Positions 24,231 through 32,895 are shown, counted from the first letter of the stretch. The stretch is 64,000 bases of DNA from Streptomyces sp. RPT161 (GCF_027533845.1 NZ_JAPZVN010000024.1:1-64000), one strand, 5' to 3'. The notes: generated by a model not told the origin, from the sequence alone. Translations and numbers: made by a program.

Positions 24231-27062
24231 GTGCGAGAACCAGCCCTGACCGGCCGCGACGGGCTGCTCGAAACCGCTCGCGACGCGATGGCCGCGCACC
24301 GCGCGGTCCTCTTCCACGGCCCCGCCGGAATCGGCCGGTCCAGTCTGCTCGGCACACTCCTGCGCCAACTGCCGCCCGCCGCCCATGTGTTGCGCTGCGC
24401 ACCCGCGAGCGAGGACGCGGCGCTGCCCTATGTCGGGCTGATCGACCTGCTGGCGGTGGTGCCGCGGGGCGTCCTGGACGGCCTGCCGCCCGAGCCGGGC
24501 GCCGCCCTGCGCGCCGCGCTGCTGCGCGGCCGTGAACCGTCCGGTGCGCACAGCAGGCTCGCGGTGCGGATCGCACTGCTCGAAGTGCTGCGCAGGCTGG
24601 CCGACGCCGGCGGGGTGCTGCTGGTCGTGGACGACCTCCAGTGGCTGGACGGGCCGAGCGCCGAAGTGCTGGCCTTCGCGATGCGCCGCCTGGACGGCGC
24701 GGACGTCCGGATGATCGCGGCCGAGCGGGTACCGGACGGCGAGCAGCCCGAGCGGCTGCGGTGCTGCCCGCCGGGCACCGCCGAACTGCCGGTCCCCCCG
24801 CTGCCGACCAGCACCGTCACCCGGCTGCTGCGCGCGGCCACCGGCGCCGACCTGCCGCCCCCGGTGCTGCGCGCCATCCAGCGCACCGCCGCCGGAAACC
24901 CGCTGTACGCGCTGGAGTTGGCCCGAGCCGTGCTGCGCGAGGGCGCGCCCGAGTCACCGGACGGCCCGCTACCGGTGCCCCGCAGGCTCCGTACGCCGCT
25001 GCTCGACCGGTTCCGCACCCTGCCGGAACCGGTCCGCCGCACCCTCCTGGTGTGCAGCGCGGCGGCCCGGCCCACCCTCACCGTGCTGCACGCCGCGGGC
25101 CTGGCCGGGGCGGCGGCACATCTGTCGGCGGCAGAACGCCTCGGGGTGGCCGGTACCGACGGCTCCGGGGCGGTGCGCTTCCGCCATCCGCTGATCCGGG
25201 CGGCCGTCTACGCCGACGCCACCGCGCACGCCCGCCGCGAGGCACACGCCGTACTTGCCGCCGCGGTGACCGAACCCGTCGAACAGGCCCGGCACTTGGC
25301 GCTGGCGCATCCGCACGAGGACGAGGCGACGGCCGCCACCCTGCTGGCCGCCGCCGCGTCCGCCCGCCGCCGGGGCGCACCGGGCGCGGCGGCCGAACTG
25401 GCCGTGCTCGCGGCCCGCCGCACCCCGGCCGACCGCCCGGCGGAACAGGCCGAGCGCTGGCTGGCCGCCGCCGACTACGCGTGTGACGCCGGACAGCGCG
25501 CGGAGGCGGACCGGGCGGCACGGATCGTGCTGGAGGGTAGCGACTCGCCCCCGCAACGGGTGCGTGCCCGGCTGGTCCTGCTGCGCAACGCCGGACAGGC
25601 ACTGGAGGGCACCGGTTCGCTCATCGAGGAGGGGCTGCACGACGCGGCCCAGGACCCGGTCCTCAAGGCCCGGTTGTACCACTGGGCGGCGCTACGCGGC
25701 CTGCTTCGCGGGGAGTTGGCGCAGGCCGCGGGGCATGCCGAGCGTGCCGCCGCAGCCGGTGACAGCGCCGACCGGGCCGGAGCACTCACCACCCTCGCCA
25801 GGATCCGTTCGCTCGCCGGTCGGGCCGCCGAGGCGGACGCGGCGCTGACGGCGGCGCTCAACCTGCTCGGCGGGGCGGACGGCGGTCCGGAGAGCCGGGC
25901 GCTGGTGCGGATGCGCGCGGTGCTGGCGCTGGACTCCGACCGGGTGGCCGAGGCGCACACCCAGATCACCGAACTGCTGCGCACCACCGAGGGGTTGGCG
26001 GGAGTGGAGGACCGGCTTGCGGGCCTTGTCGTGCTCACCCGGGTCCAGGTGCGCTCCGGCGACTGCCGTCGCGCGCTGCGCACCGCGGCCCGCTGCACCC
26101 GGCTGCTCACCGAGTCCGGCGTGGAGTCGGCGCCCGCGCTGTACGCCGCGGCGCTGGCCGCCACCGCGGGCGGCGCCCCGCAGGAGGCGCGCCGACTGGC
26201 GGAGCGCGCGGTCCGGGCCTCCGAGGCGGACGGCGACCGGCTGTTCCTGCTGCGCGCCCTGGCCGTGCTGGGTCAGGCCGCGCTGCTCTCCGGGGACACG
26301 CCCGGCGCCGCGGCGGCGGTGGAGGCGCTGCGTCGGGTCAAGGAGATCGGCGCGGCGATGTGCGCCGCCGATCCGCCGCTGCTGCAGTGGTACGGCGATC
26401 TGGCCGAGGCGCTGGTGATGCTGGGTGAGACGGACGCGGCGGGGTCGGTGATCCAGGAGGCCCACCGGCTGGCGGCGAACCCGCCCGGCAGTGTGTTCGC
26501 CGCCCTGGAGCGGGCCGAGGGGCTGCGCGAGGCGGCGCTGGGCCGGGCGAAGTCGGGCGCGGCACTGCTGCGCCGCTCGGCGGACCGGCTGCGTGAACTG
26601 CCGCTTCCGCTGGAGCTGGTGCGTACGCTCATCGCGCTCGGGGCGGTGGAGCGGCGGGGCAGGCACCGCAACGCCGCGCGGGCCGCGCTGACCGAGGCGC
26701 TGGAGACCGCCCGGGTGTGCGGGGCGGCACCGCTGGAGGCGCGGTCCGCCGAGGAACTGGCCCGGCTGGACGCCGTGGAGCGCGGCGGCGGTCCCGAACT
26801 GACCGCCACCGAGGCCCGGATCGCCGCGTTGGTGGGCGGTGGGGCGACCAACCGCGAGGTCGCCGCCGAGCTGTTCATCAGCGTCAAGACGGTGGAGGGC
26901 ACGCTGTCCAGGGTTTACCGGAAGTTCGGGGTCCGCTCCCGTACGGCGCTGGCACATGCGATGGCGGTGGGTCCACTCGGCGCCAGCGTCACACCGATCA
27001 GCAGCAAACTTCCCTCGGCCAGGCGGGAGTTGGGACCACGCGTCGTCGACATACCGGGTTAA
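24231..27062 (+). CDS. LAL-type LuxR family ATPase transcriptional regulator
   Basis: A 943-residue large ATP-binding LuxR regulator. It starts with ALTGRDGLLETAR and a Walker A-like loop FHGPAGIGRSSLL in which the invariant lysine is Arg (codon 24336-24338). Walker B is LLVVDDLQWLD. The central 500 residues are TPR-like alanine-rich helical repeats, and the C-terminus is a LuxR/GerE HTH (LTATEARIAALVGGGATNRE, then ISVKTVEGTLSRVYRKFGV). LALs activate transcription, often of antibiotic or sugar-utilisation genes. GTG 24231 follows GGGTGGGACC and gives the usual short N-terminus; upstream codons would belong to the leader. It is immediately upstream of the sedolisin gene on the same strand, a possible target. 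Confidence 0.9.
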   Translation: MREPALTGRDGLLETARDAMAAHRAVLFHGPAGIGRSSLLGTLLRQLPPAAHVLRCAPASEDAALPYVGLIDLLAVVPRGVLDGLPPEPGAALRAALLRGREPSGAHSRLAVRIALLEVLRRLADAGGVLLVVDDLQWLDGPSAEVLAFAMRRLDGADVRMIAAERVPDGEQPERLRCCPPGTAELPVPPLPTSTVTRLLRAATGADLPPPVLRAIQRTAAGNPLYALELARAVLREGAPESPDGPLPVPRRLRTPLLDRFRTLPEPVRRTLLVCSAAARPTLTVLHAAGLAGAAAHLSAAERLGVAGTDGSGAVRFRHPLIRAAVYADATAHARREAHAVLAAAVTEPVEQARHLALAHPHEDEATAATLLAAAASARRRGAPGAAAELAVLAARRTPADRPAEQAERWLAAADYACDAGQRAEADRAARIVLEGSDSPPQRVRARLVLLRNAGQALEGTGSLIEEGLHDAAQDPVLKARLYHWAALRGLLRGELAQAAGHAERAAAAGDSADRAGALTTLARIRSLAGRAAEADAALTAALNLLGGADGGPESRALVRMRAVLALDSDRVAEAHTQITELLRTTEGLAGVEDRLAGLVVLTRVQVRSGDCRRALRTAARCTRLLTESGVESAPALYAAALAATAGGAPQEARRLAERAVRASEADGDRLFLLRALAVLGQAALLSGDTPGAAAAVEALRRVKEIGAAMCAADPPLLQWYGDLAEALVMLGETDAAGSVIQEAHRLAANPPGSVFAALERAEGLREAALGRAKSGAALLRRSADRLRELPLPLELVRTLIALGAVERRGRHRNAARAALTEALETARVCGAAPLEARSAEELARLDAVERGGGPELTATEARIAALVGGGATNREVAAELFISVKTVEGTLSRVYRKFGVRSRTALAHAMAVGPLGASVTPISSKLPSARRELGPRVVDIPG

Positions 27063-27214
27063 CACGACACCGGCAGTTAACACATGACGCAAGGGTTCCC
27101 CCGCTTATGCGAGCGTCCCTCCGTTTCTAGCGTGGTGTCAGTTCCGCTCCGCCCCTAGCGCGACCAGAGTGCGCCCAAAGCGCCCTGGCAGCGCGTCCCC
27201 CCATGGAGGACCCA

Positions 27215-28840
27215 GTGACGCCACGTCTGAAACTGCTCGCCCTGGCCGCCGTTCCGGCCCTGCTCGTCGCCGCCGTTCCCGCCGCCTACGCGGCGGCGCC
27301 GCAACCGCACGCGGCGAGCGCGGCGCTCACCGGTGACGTGGTCAAGGGCCTCGGCGCGCACGCGGTGCGCACCGGCGCCGTCGCCTCGGGCCATCGCATA
27401 TCGGTGGCGGTGAGCCTGACTCCCAGAGACGACAAGGCACTTGACACCTTCATCGCCAAGGTGAGCGACCCGCGCTCCAGCTCCTACGGCCACTACCTGA
27501 CCAAGGCCGAGTTCGCCGCCCGGTTCGGCCGCACCGACGCCGAGGTCAAGCGGGTCCGGGACTACCTGCGGGCCCAGGGCCTCACCGTCACCGCGGTACA
27601 CCCCGGCAACCTGCTGATCGACGCCAACGGCACCGCCGCCCAGGTGCAGAAGGCCTTCGGCACCAGGCTGTCGACCTGGAAGGACACCCGATCCGGCCAC
27701 ACCTTCTACGCCAACGACACCGCGCCGGCACTCCCCGGTTCCATCGCCTCGATCGTCAGTGACGTGGCGGGCCTGAACAACCGGCTCCAACTGCGCCACC
27801 AGGCCCCCTCCGGCGTGACCCCGCACAACGGCCCCGCTGGCGGCTACACCCCGGCCCAGCTCAAGGGCGGCTACAACGTGAAGGGCACCGCCAACGGCAG
27901 CGGCCAGAAGATCGCGCTACTGGAGTTCGACGGCTTCCAGCAGTCCAACATCAGTGCCTACGACAGCCACTACGGCCTGAACTCGCCCGCACCGTCGGTA
28001 CAGCAGGTGGACGGCGGCTCCGGCGCGCTGGGCGACGGCCAGGTCGAGGTCGAGCTGGACATCGAGGTGCTGCACGCGATCGCGCCCAAGGCGAACGTCA
28101 CCGTCTTCGAGGGTCCCAACTCCGACGCGGGCGAGGTCGACACCTACCAGGCCATCGTCGACAGCGGTATCCCGACCACGTCGATCAGCTGGGGCGCGGC
28201 CGAGACCCAGCGCACCAGCACCAACATCACCGCGGTGGACAACATCTTCAAGCAGGGCGCGGCCGAGGGCCTGGGCTTCTACGCGGCCTCGGGTGACAAC
28301 GGCTCCGACGACGCGGGCGACGGCGGCACCTCGGTGGACTACCCGGCGAGCGACCCGTACGTCACGGGTGTCGGCGGCACACGCCTGACTGTCAGCTCCT
28401 CCAACGCCTGGAAGAGCGAGGTGGCCTGGTCCGGTGGCGGCGGCGGGGTCTCCACCAGCTTCTCCATCCCGAGCTGGCAGAAGTCCGTCCAGCAGAGCGC
28501 GGGCGGCGGCCACCGCCAGGTGCCGGACGTGTCGGCGCACGCCGACCCGTCTCCCGGTGTCTCCATCTACTCGCAGGGCAGCTGGTCCTCGGTCGGCGGC
28601 ACCAGCGCCGCCGCCCCGGAGTGGGCCGCCTTCGCCGCCCTGGTCAACCAGCAGGCCGCGGCGGCCGGCAAGCCCAACCTCGGCTTCGCCAACCCGAAGC
28701 TGTACGCGGCGAACGGCACCGGCTTCCACGACATCACCAGCGGCAGCAACGGCGCCTACAGCGCGGGCAAGGGCTGGGACTTCGTGAGCGGCTGGGGCTC
28801 CTACAACGCGGCGACGCTGGCAGCGAAACTGCTCGGCTGA
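27215..28840 (+). CDS. Secreted S53 (sedolisin/kumamolisin-type) serine-carboxyl peptidase
   Basis: A 541-residue pre-pro-enzyme. A Sec signal (LLALAAVPALLVAAVPAAYA) is followed by a pro-kumamolisin activation domain (SVAVSLTPRDDKALDTFI-like, residues 60-190) and the S53 catalytic domain. Visible catalytic elements are the Glu/Asp pair in QVEVELDIEVLHAIAPK, the oxyanion Asp in AASGDNGSDD, and the nucleophile in GGTSAAAPEWAAF. Ca2+ binding near the C-terminus is suggested by FHDITSGSNGAY and GKGWDFVSGWGS. The enzyme degrades protein outside the cell, best at acid pH in known relatives. GTG 27215 has GGAGG five bases upstream and gives a clean signal peptide; ATG 27203 is less likely. It ends at a strong terminator. 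Confidence 0.93.
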   Translation: MTPRLKLLALAAVPALLVAAVPAAYAAAPQPHAASAALTGDVVKGLGAHAVRTGAVASGHRISVAVSLTPRDDKALDTFIAKVSDPRSSSYGHYLTKAEFAARFGRTDAEVKRVRDYLRAQGLTVTAVHPGNLLIDANGTAAQVQKAFGTRLSTWKDTRSGHTFYANDTAPALPGSIASIVSDVAGLNNRLQLRHQAPSGVTPHNGPAGGYTPAQLKGGYNVKGTANGSGQKIALLEFDGFQQSNISAYDSHYGLNSPAPSVQQVDGGSGALGDGQVEVELDIEVLHAIAPKANVTVFEGPNSDAGEVDTYQAIVDSGIPTTSISWGAAETQRTSTNITAVDNIFKQGAAEGLGFYAASGDNGSDDAGDGGTSVDYPASDPYVTGVGGTRLTVSSSNAWKSEVAWSGGGGGVSTSFSIPSWQKSVQQSAGGGHRQVPDVSAHADPSPGVSIYSQGSWSSVGGTSAAAPEWAAFAALVNQQAAAAGKPNLGFANPKLYAANGTGFHDITSGSNGAYSAGKGWDFVSGWGSYNAATLAAKLLG

Positions 28841-28848
28841 CGCCGTAC

Positions 28849-28886
28849 GGGCTCGGCCCGGGGGCCCAGACCCCCGGGCCGAGCCC
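28849..28886 (+). terminator. Strong intrinsic-type terminator of the sedolisin gene
   Basis: A perfect 16-bp stem: 28849-28864 (GGGCTCGGCCCGGGGG) pairs with 28871-28886, with the 6-base loop CCCAGA. It begins eight bases after the stop codon. No T-run follows, as is common in Streptomyces. Confidence 0.85.
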
Positions 28887-28888
28887 AT

Positions 28889-28916
28889 GGTCACGTGGTT
28901 GGTAACGCCACGGCCC
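28889..28916. repeat. attL candidate: left copy of 28-bp direct repeat
   Basis: Starts GGTCACGTGGTTGGT and matches 34179-34206 at 26 of 28 positions (differences at the 16th and 24th bases). It lies two bases after the sedolisin terminator. The right copy lies 17 bases beyond the IS-adjacent integrase end, so the pair is best read as attachment-site copies of an integrated element. Confidence 0.65.
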
Positions 28917-29135
28917 CGGACTTCGGAGGTCGCGCGCCGGGACAGCCGTACTCCTCGTCCACCAGGACGAGCACGACGAGGGGCACGTGTTCGCGTACGA
29001 CGGTCTCCAGTTCCTGGGAGTTCATCAGGAACGAGCCGATCGCCCATCATCGCCAGCACCCGCCGCTGCGGGCGGGCGAGCTTGACGGCGATCGCGCCCG
29101 GCAGCGCGAACCCCTGGTGGTTTCGATGAGCCGAA
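28917..29135 (-). pseudogene. Remnant of a thiamine-diphosphate-dependent enzyme (acetolactate-synthase-like C-terminal domain)
   Basis: The minus strand encodes GFALPGAIAVKLARPQRRVL then AMMGD, the ThDP-binding GDG region of acetolactate synthase/benzoylformate decarboxylase-like proteins. One extra base after GGCGAT shifts the frame; the sequence then continues as GSFLMNSQELETVVREHVPL and VVLVLVDEEYG. The fragment has no N-terminal domains, is frameshifted and is cut off at attL. It is thus a decayed relic of about 70 codons, not a functional gene. Confidence 0.75.
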
Positions 29136-29336
29136 CGTAGGTGCGGTACACCAGCGAGCCTGCGCCCCATCCGCGTTACTCCGGGCGCGGCGTGACCTGC
29201 CCAGGGGTTGTTCGGCTGTCGGGGTGGTCGCCGACAGTTGACTGTGCCGCAGCGACCGCGACGACTGCCGGGCCAGCACGATGTCAGCGTTGCGCCACCG
29301 TGAAGGGCATGGTGGCAAGATCCCCGGGAGGGCTCC

Positions 29337-30074
29337 TTGACCGCCCAGTCGCCGACCGCCGACGCACCGCCTGCTCGCTACGACGACCTGCGGGCCCTCG
29401 TCCTCAACTGCACGCTCAAGCGGTCGCCGCTGCGCAGCAACACCCAGGGGCTCATCGACCGCAGCGTGGGCATCATGGAGGGGCAGGGCGTCCACGTCGA
29501 CGTCGTGCGAGCCATCGATCACGACATTGCCACCGGTGTCTGGCCGGACATGACCGAACACGGCTGGCAGACCGACGCCTGGCCGGGGCTGTACGAAAAG
29601 GTCCTGGCGGCCGACATTCTCGTGCTGGCGGGTCCGATCTGGCTGGGTGACAACAGCTCGGTGACCAAGCAGGTGATCGAACGCCTGTACGCCTGCTCCA
29701 GCCTCCTCAACGAAGCCGGACAGTACGCCTACTACGGCCGGGTCGGCGGTTGCCTGATCACCGGCAACGAGGACGGCGTCAAGCACTGCGCCATGAACGT
29801 CCTCTACAGCCTGCAGCACCTCGGCTACACCATCCCCCCGCAGGCCGACGCCGGCTGGATCGGCGAGGCGGGCCCCGGCCCTTCGTACCTAGACCCGGGG
29901 TCAGGCGGCCCGGAGAACGACTTCACCAACCGCAACACCACGTTCATGACCTGGAACCTGCTCCACCTGGCCCGGATACTCAAAGACGCCGGAGGCATCC
30001 CCGCCTACGGCAACCAGCGAACCGCCTGGGGCGCTGGCTGCCGCCACGACTACGAGAACCCCGAACACCGGTAA
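29337..30074 (+). CDS. Flavodoxin-like NAD(P)H-dependent oxidoreductase
   Basis: A 245-residue flavodoxin-fold protein. After about 18 residues comes LRALVLNCTLKRSPLRSNTQ, the phosphate-binding strand-loop for FMN, and then ADILVLAGPIWLGDNSSVTK, the second FMN loop of NADPH-dependent FMN reductases. GRVGGCLITGNEDGVKH is the third. Typical members reduce quinones, azo compounds or flavins. The start is TTG 29337, five bases after GGGAGG; no ATG or GTG is suitable. It is the only metabolic gene that looks intact inside the att-bounded element. A specific substrate cannot be named. Confidence 0.8.
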   Translation: MTAQSPTADAPPARYDDLRALVLNCTLKRSPLRSNTQGLIDRSVGIMEGQGVHVDVVRAIDHDIATGVWPDMTEHGWQTDAWPGLYEKVLAADILVLAGPIWLGDNSSVTKQVIERLYACSSLLNEAGQYAYYGRVGGCLITGNEDGVKHCAMNVLYSLQHLGYTIPPQADAGWIGEAGPGPSYLDPGSGGPENDFTNRNTTFMTWNLLHLARILKDAGGIPAYGNQRTAWGAGCRHDYENPEHR

Positions 30075-30091
30075 TCGGCCGCTTCGCCACC

Positions 30092-30520
30092 TCACCCCTG
30101 ACAAAACTCCAGGTCGTTGCGACTGGCCTGCCGGGCCGCCGAGGTCGGGACACGGAAGGCCGCGACGGTGGCGGGGCGGAAGTGACGGAAGATCAGGGCA
30201 GCGCCGGAGGTGGTGAGGTAGGCCAGGACGAACAGGCCGCTCGCAGCGAGGTGCGCACGCACGGGCCGGATCGGGTACCGGCGGGAGGTGATTCGGCGAT
30301 TGGCCTCGGCGTTGAGGACCGTGATCATCAGGAGCGAGATCAGATTGGCCAGCGCGGGCGGCCACCAGCTCCGAAGCGCCCAGTAGAGCATGGCCTGGGC
30401 AACCGTGGAAGCGGCGCCGACGGCCAGGAAGCAGCCGACCGCCCAGGTCAGGGGAGAGCGACCGGGTTGACCGCCGCTGTCCGTCCGTGCCGTTCCGCGT
30501 CGCACGCCACCATCTTTCAT
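30092..30520 (-). CDS. GtrA-like membrane protein, probably C-terminally truncated
   Basis: A 142-residue protein with three hydrophobic segments (VGCFLAVGAASTVAQAMLYWA, ALANLISLLMITVLNAEANR, GLFVLAYLTTSGAALIF). The first two match GtrA proteins, four-helix membrane proteins thought to move polyprenyl-phosphate sugars or support glycosylation. The fourth helix is missing; the C-terminus is instead a polar tail (ATVAAFRVPTSAARQASRND), suggesting frameshift or truncation. It stops 17 bases after the flavodoxin gene, in convergent orientation. Start is uncertain: ATG 30520 chosen, ATG 30565 and a GTG at 30505 are alternatives. Confidence 0.5.
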   Translation of the reverse strand: MKDGGVRRGTARTDSGGQPGRSPLTWAVGCFLAVGAASTVAQAMLYWALRSWWPPALANLISLLMITVLNAEANRRITSRRYPIRPVRAHLAASGLFVLAYLTTSGAALIFRHFRPATVAAFRVPTSAARQASRNDLEFCQG

Positions 30521-30767
30521 CTTCGGCCAGCGCGGCGGACGTCGCGGATCGCACTCTGTCCGCATGTCGCGGCTGCCAGGAGGCCGTGCTCCACCGTTCG
30601 ACTGACGGGGGCGGGAGCGTGAGCCCGTCGGCTCTCTCCGGCTGTATCCCCATCGGGGGACTTGCCCGCTCTGGTCGGCCGGAGCGGGGGCTTAGACGGC
30701 GATTCCCAGGGCGATTGTCCAGCCCATACAGAACGCGATGCACGCGACGCACAGCAGCGTTCCGCGC

Positions 30768-30971
30768 CTACTCATCCACGCTGTCAGCCGGTGCACTCTG
30801 GCGCCCCTTCCTGATGCAGATGTGGCAGGGAAACGGGCACGGCGGTACGGGCTCACCCTGCGGGATGTAGGTCACGTACGGCATGGATGCATACGGCAGC
30901 GCCGACAGGACCACAGCCACGGAATCACGGGCGTTCTCCACTGCTACGCGCTCTGTCTCATCCGGGATCAC
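30768..30971 (-). CDS. Small protein with CPFPC motif, coupled to the gene upstream
   Basis: A 67-residue protein starting at GTG 30971. The GTG overlaps the TGA of the preceding small gene as GTGA (30968-30971), so translation is coupled. The sequence holds SVAVVLSALPYASMPYVTY and then PPCPFPCHICIRKG, a cysteine cluster (three Cys in CPFPCHIC) that could bind a metal. I do not recognise a family. It belongs to a two-gene unit divergent from the HTH regulator at 31423. Confidence 0.5.
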   Translation of the reverse strand: MIPDETERVAVENARDSVAVVLSALPYASMPYVTYIPQGEPVPPCPFPCHICIRKGRQSAPADSVDE

Positions 30972-31141
30972 GGCCGCACCACCGACGCCACACTGTGAAC
31001 CGTCCGCAGATGGCGCCGAGCCAACACGCGATAGTCGACTTCCCTGCTCGGGTTTCGGTTCAACCGAGCTGCCTGCTCGGCGGACTTCAGCCGCGCGCAC
31101 TCTTCGCACCCTTCCTGGTACGGCAGTGGCGGAGTCCTCAC
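30968..31141 (-). CDS. Small Cys-pair protein divergent from HTH regulator
   Basis: A 57-residue protein from GTG 31141: LPYQEGCEECARLKSAEQAA then VDYRVLARRHLRTVHS. The CEEC pair and a later His-rich tail (RRHLRTVH) look like a small zinc-binding module of the kind often found next to XRE-type regulators in Streptomyces; this is an impression, not a named family. A GTG-rich GGGGGTGG stretch precedes the start. Stop overlaps the next small gene's start. The start is uncertain because the frame is open upstream. Confidence 0.5.
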   Translation of the reverse strand: MRTPPLPYQEGCEECARLKSAEQAARLNRNPSREVDYRVLARRHLRTVHSVASVVRP

Positions 31142-31334
31142 CGCGCCACCCCCACACCGGAGGGCACGTGCAGCCCCACGGGCGCACTGGTGGACACCGC
31201 CAGGGCGGCGCGGCCTGGCGGGCGGAGGGTCAAGAGATCTCGGATACGCCCGACCCAGCGGGCGATAGTCTGTGGCATGTTGACGCTCCAAGCAGCGTTG
31301 ACCATGCCCCGGGACCGTGCCGTAACGGTCGCCG

Positions 31335-31354
31335 GGGTCTTGCCTGCAAGACCC
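31335..31354. promoter_or_regulatory. 20-bp perfect palindrome in the divergent region
   Basis: GGGTCTTGC (31335-31343) and GCAAGACCC (31346-31354) are exact inverse repeats separated by CT. It sits between the divergent small genes (start 31141) and the HTH regulator (start 31423). A second perfect palindrome, GAGACGTCTC, is at 31373-31382. Both are good operator candidates. Confidence 0.55.
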
Positions 31355-31422
31355 GATCCTGTCGGTTCGCAAGAGACGTCTCAGCCCGTAGTCAGCGACA
31401 GTTGGCCCGCCCTGGCGGTAGC

Positions 31423-32208
31423 GTGAAGAACGCCCAAACGTCCGCTGGGGGAGTCTTGAATAGAGCCTTACGATCAGCTATGGAGTCAGCCGGACTGTCG
31501 CCCCGTCAACTGGCACTACAGGTGGGGGTGTCCACCAAGACCGTCGAACGGTGGATGGCAGACTCGGAGTTGATCCCTCATGCCAGAAACCGGGAAGACG
31601 CCTCGCAGGTGTTGGGAGTTGAGGCTTACATGCTGTGGCCGAAGGCCGTCACAGACAGGTTGAAGATCGGCAACGATCGGGAGATCGTCCACAGTTACCC
31701 ATACCGGTCAGCGTGCCCGTCAACCGTGTGGGCAGACCTGATCGCCAGCGCCACCCACGAACTGTTCTTCGCAGGCTATACGAACTACTTCCTTTGGACG
31801 CAGCAGCCAGCCTTTGCAGCCACGCTTCGGGCCAAGGCTGCAACCGGTTGCCGAATCCGCTTTCTGCTAGGCAATCCCGACTGTGAAGTGACGCGCCAGC
31901 GGGAGGAGATTGAGGATGTTCCTCTCACCGTCTCTACCCGCATCAGGATCACTCTCGGTGAACTGGCGAAGATCGGCTCTGTAGATGGAATGGATACGCG
32001 ATTCTCCGCTACAGAAGACGCGGCATCTCATATCGCGCTCTCCGTATTTCTCTTCGACAGTGAAGCCTTGGTGACACCCCACCTTGCCCGATTGGTTGGC
32101 CACGATTCGCCGCTGCTGCATCTCCGACGACACAGCGAGCAGGGTTTGTTTGATCGCTTTGCAGGGCATGCCGAAGAGATTTGGTCCCGCGCAACAACCC
32201 CTCGGTGA
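31423..32208 (+). CDS. XRE-like HTH regulator with C-terminal PLD-like/DUF5919-type domain; contains a TTA codon
   Basis: A 261-residue protein. Residues 14-60 form an HTH (SAMESAGLSPRQLALQVGVS, TKTVERWM), and residues 95-255 a larger domain with LIASATHELFFAGYTNYF, RIRFLLGNPDCEV, and HIALSVFLFDSEALVT. It resembles phospholipase-D-fold sensor domains lacking the HKD residues; I recall this combination as DUF5919 in Streptomyces. Codon 16 is TTA (31468-31470), so translation should depend on the bldA tRNA and developmental timing. Codon use is more AT-rich than in the flanks, supporting foreign origin. The start is GTG 31423; a TTG at 31456 and ATG at 31480 are alternatives. Two palindromes lie upstream. 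Confidence 0.7.
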   Translation: MKNAQTSAGGVLNRALRSAMESAGLSPRQLALQVGVSTKTVERWMADSELIPHARNREDASQVLGVEAYMLWPKAVTDRLKIGNDREIVHSYPYRSACPSTVWADLIASATHELFFAGYTNYFLWTQQPAFAATLRAKAATGCRIRFLLGNPDCEVTRQREEIEDVPLTVSTRIRITLGELAKIGSVDGMDTRFSATEDAASHIALSVFLFDSEALVTPHLARLVGHDSPLLHLRRHSEQGLFDRFAGHAEEIWSRATTPR

Positions 32209-32278
32209 ACAGTGGAGAGCTGTCTACCGTCTGAGGCAGCCAGAACAGCCCTGAGACCCTCACAGCGTGGGGCTATCG

Positions 32279-32422
32279 TCATTGGGACTCGTCTTCCCGC
32301 TGCGCTCTCTTGCGCATCAAGTCTTCAAAGGCAGTAGTCGCCCGCACTCCGGCGGCACCGAGACGCGTTCTGCCCGCTGGAGTGAGCCCCAGAAACGATG
32401 CAAGCTCTGCGATTTGCTTCTC
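32279..32422 (-). pseudogene. C-terminal remnant of a phage terminase small subunit (P27-like)
   Basis: The minus strand reads EKQIAELASFLGLTPAGRTRL and ends RKRAQREDESQ before a stop. IAxLAxxLGLTPxxRxRL is the characteristic C-terminal segment of P27-family phage terminase small subunits. An in-frame stop lies just upstream of the fragment, so only 47 codons remain. It points to a phage origin for the element. The call rests on one motif. Confidence 0.5.
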
Positions 32423-32514
32423 ACGTGCTGATCACGGCGACGATTGAGTTTGCAACCATTCCGGCCCTGGGTTGGCAATCAATGGTCCATGCTCGTCAAT
32501 AGTGGCCAGCCAAA

Positions 32515-32895
32515 CGGCTCTGCGGTCCCTGATGGTCGTCTTGAAGCGACAGAAGGAGCGGCAAGAGGCGCAGACCGAGCGCCTTGGGCGCGGCTGGGAT
32601 ACCCAGTTCGAGGCGGACCGAGCAGGGGCCCGCAGGGCCCAGAGAAGGTCTCCGCACGATGGGGACCCTTCGGGCCGGACTGAGCCTGCCGGATGACTTC
32701 AGGATCCATGATCTTCGGCATGGCTACGTCACGGACGCTCTGGATGCCGGACAGAACCCTGTGGAGGTCTCGGCGAACGTACGGCACCACTCGCCGGGCT
32801 ACACGATGGAGCGGTACGGCAAGCGCCGGGCTGCGGGTGCAAAGAAGCTGGCTGCGAGCAACGCCAGCCGAGTAGGTCTGTCGACCCTGGTCTAG
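32515..32895 (+). pseudogene. Tyrosine integrase remnant (C-terminal catalytic part, frameshifted)
   Basis: One frame gives LRSLMVVLKRQKERQEAQTE and RLGRGWD, matching the region before the catalytic core of actinophage/AICE integrases. A second frame carries LPDDFRIHDLRHGYVTDALD and HHSPGYTMERYGKRRAAGAK, with the active-site HxLRH, the second His, and the Tyr nucleophile (MERYG). The N-terminal two thirds are missing and the frames disagree, so it is non-functional. Its stop codon TAG (32893-32895) is part of the CTAG target site duplicated by the neighbouring IS; without the IS it would lie 22 bases before attR, the usual int-att arrangement. Confidence 0.75.

Noticed and set aside
28895-29140. 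Small plus-strand frames after the sedolisin terminator
   Set aside because: The minus strand here encodes the ThDP-enzyme remnant; the plus frames have no ribosome-binding site and start inside the att repeat.
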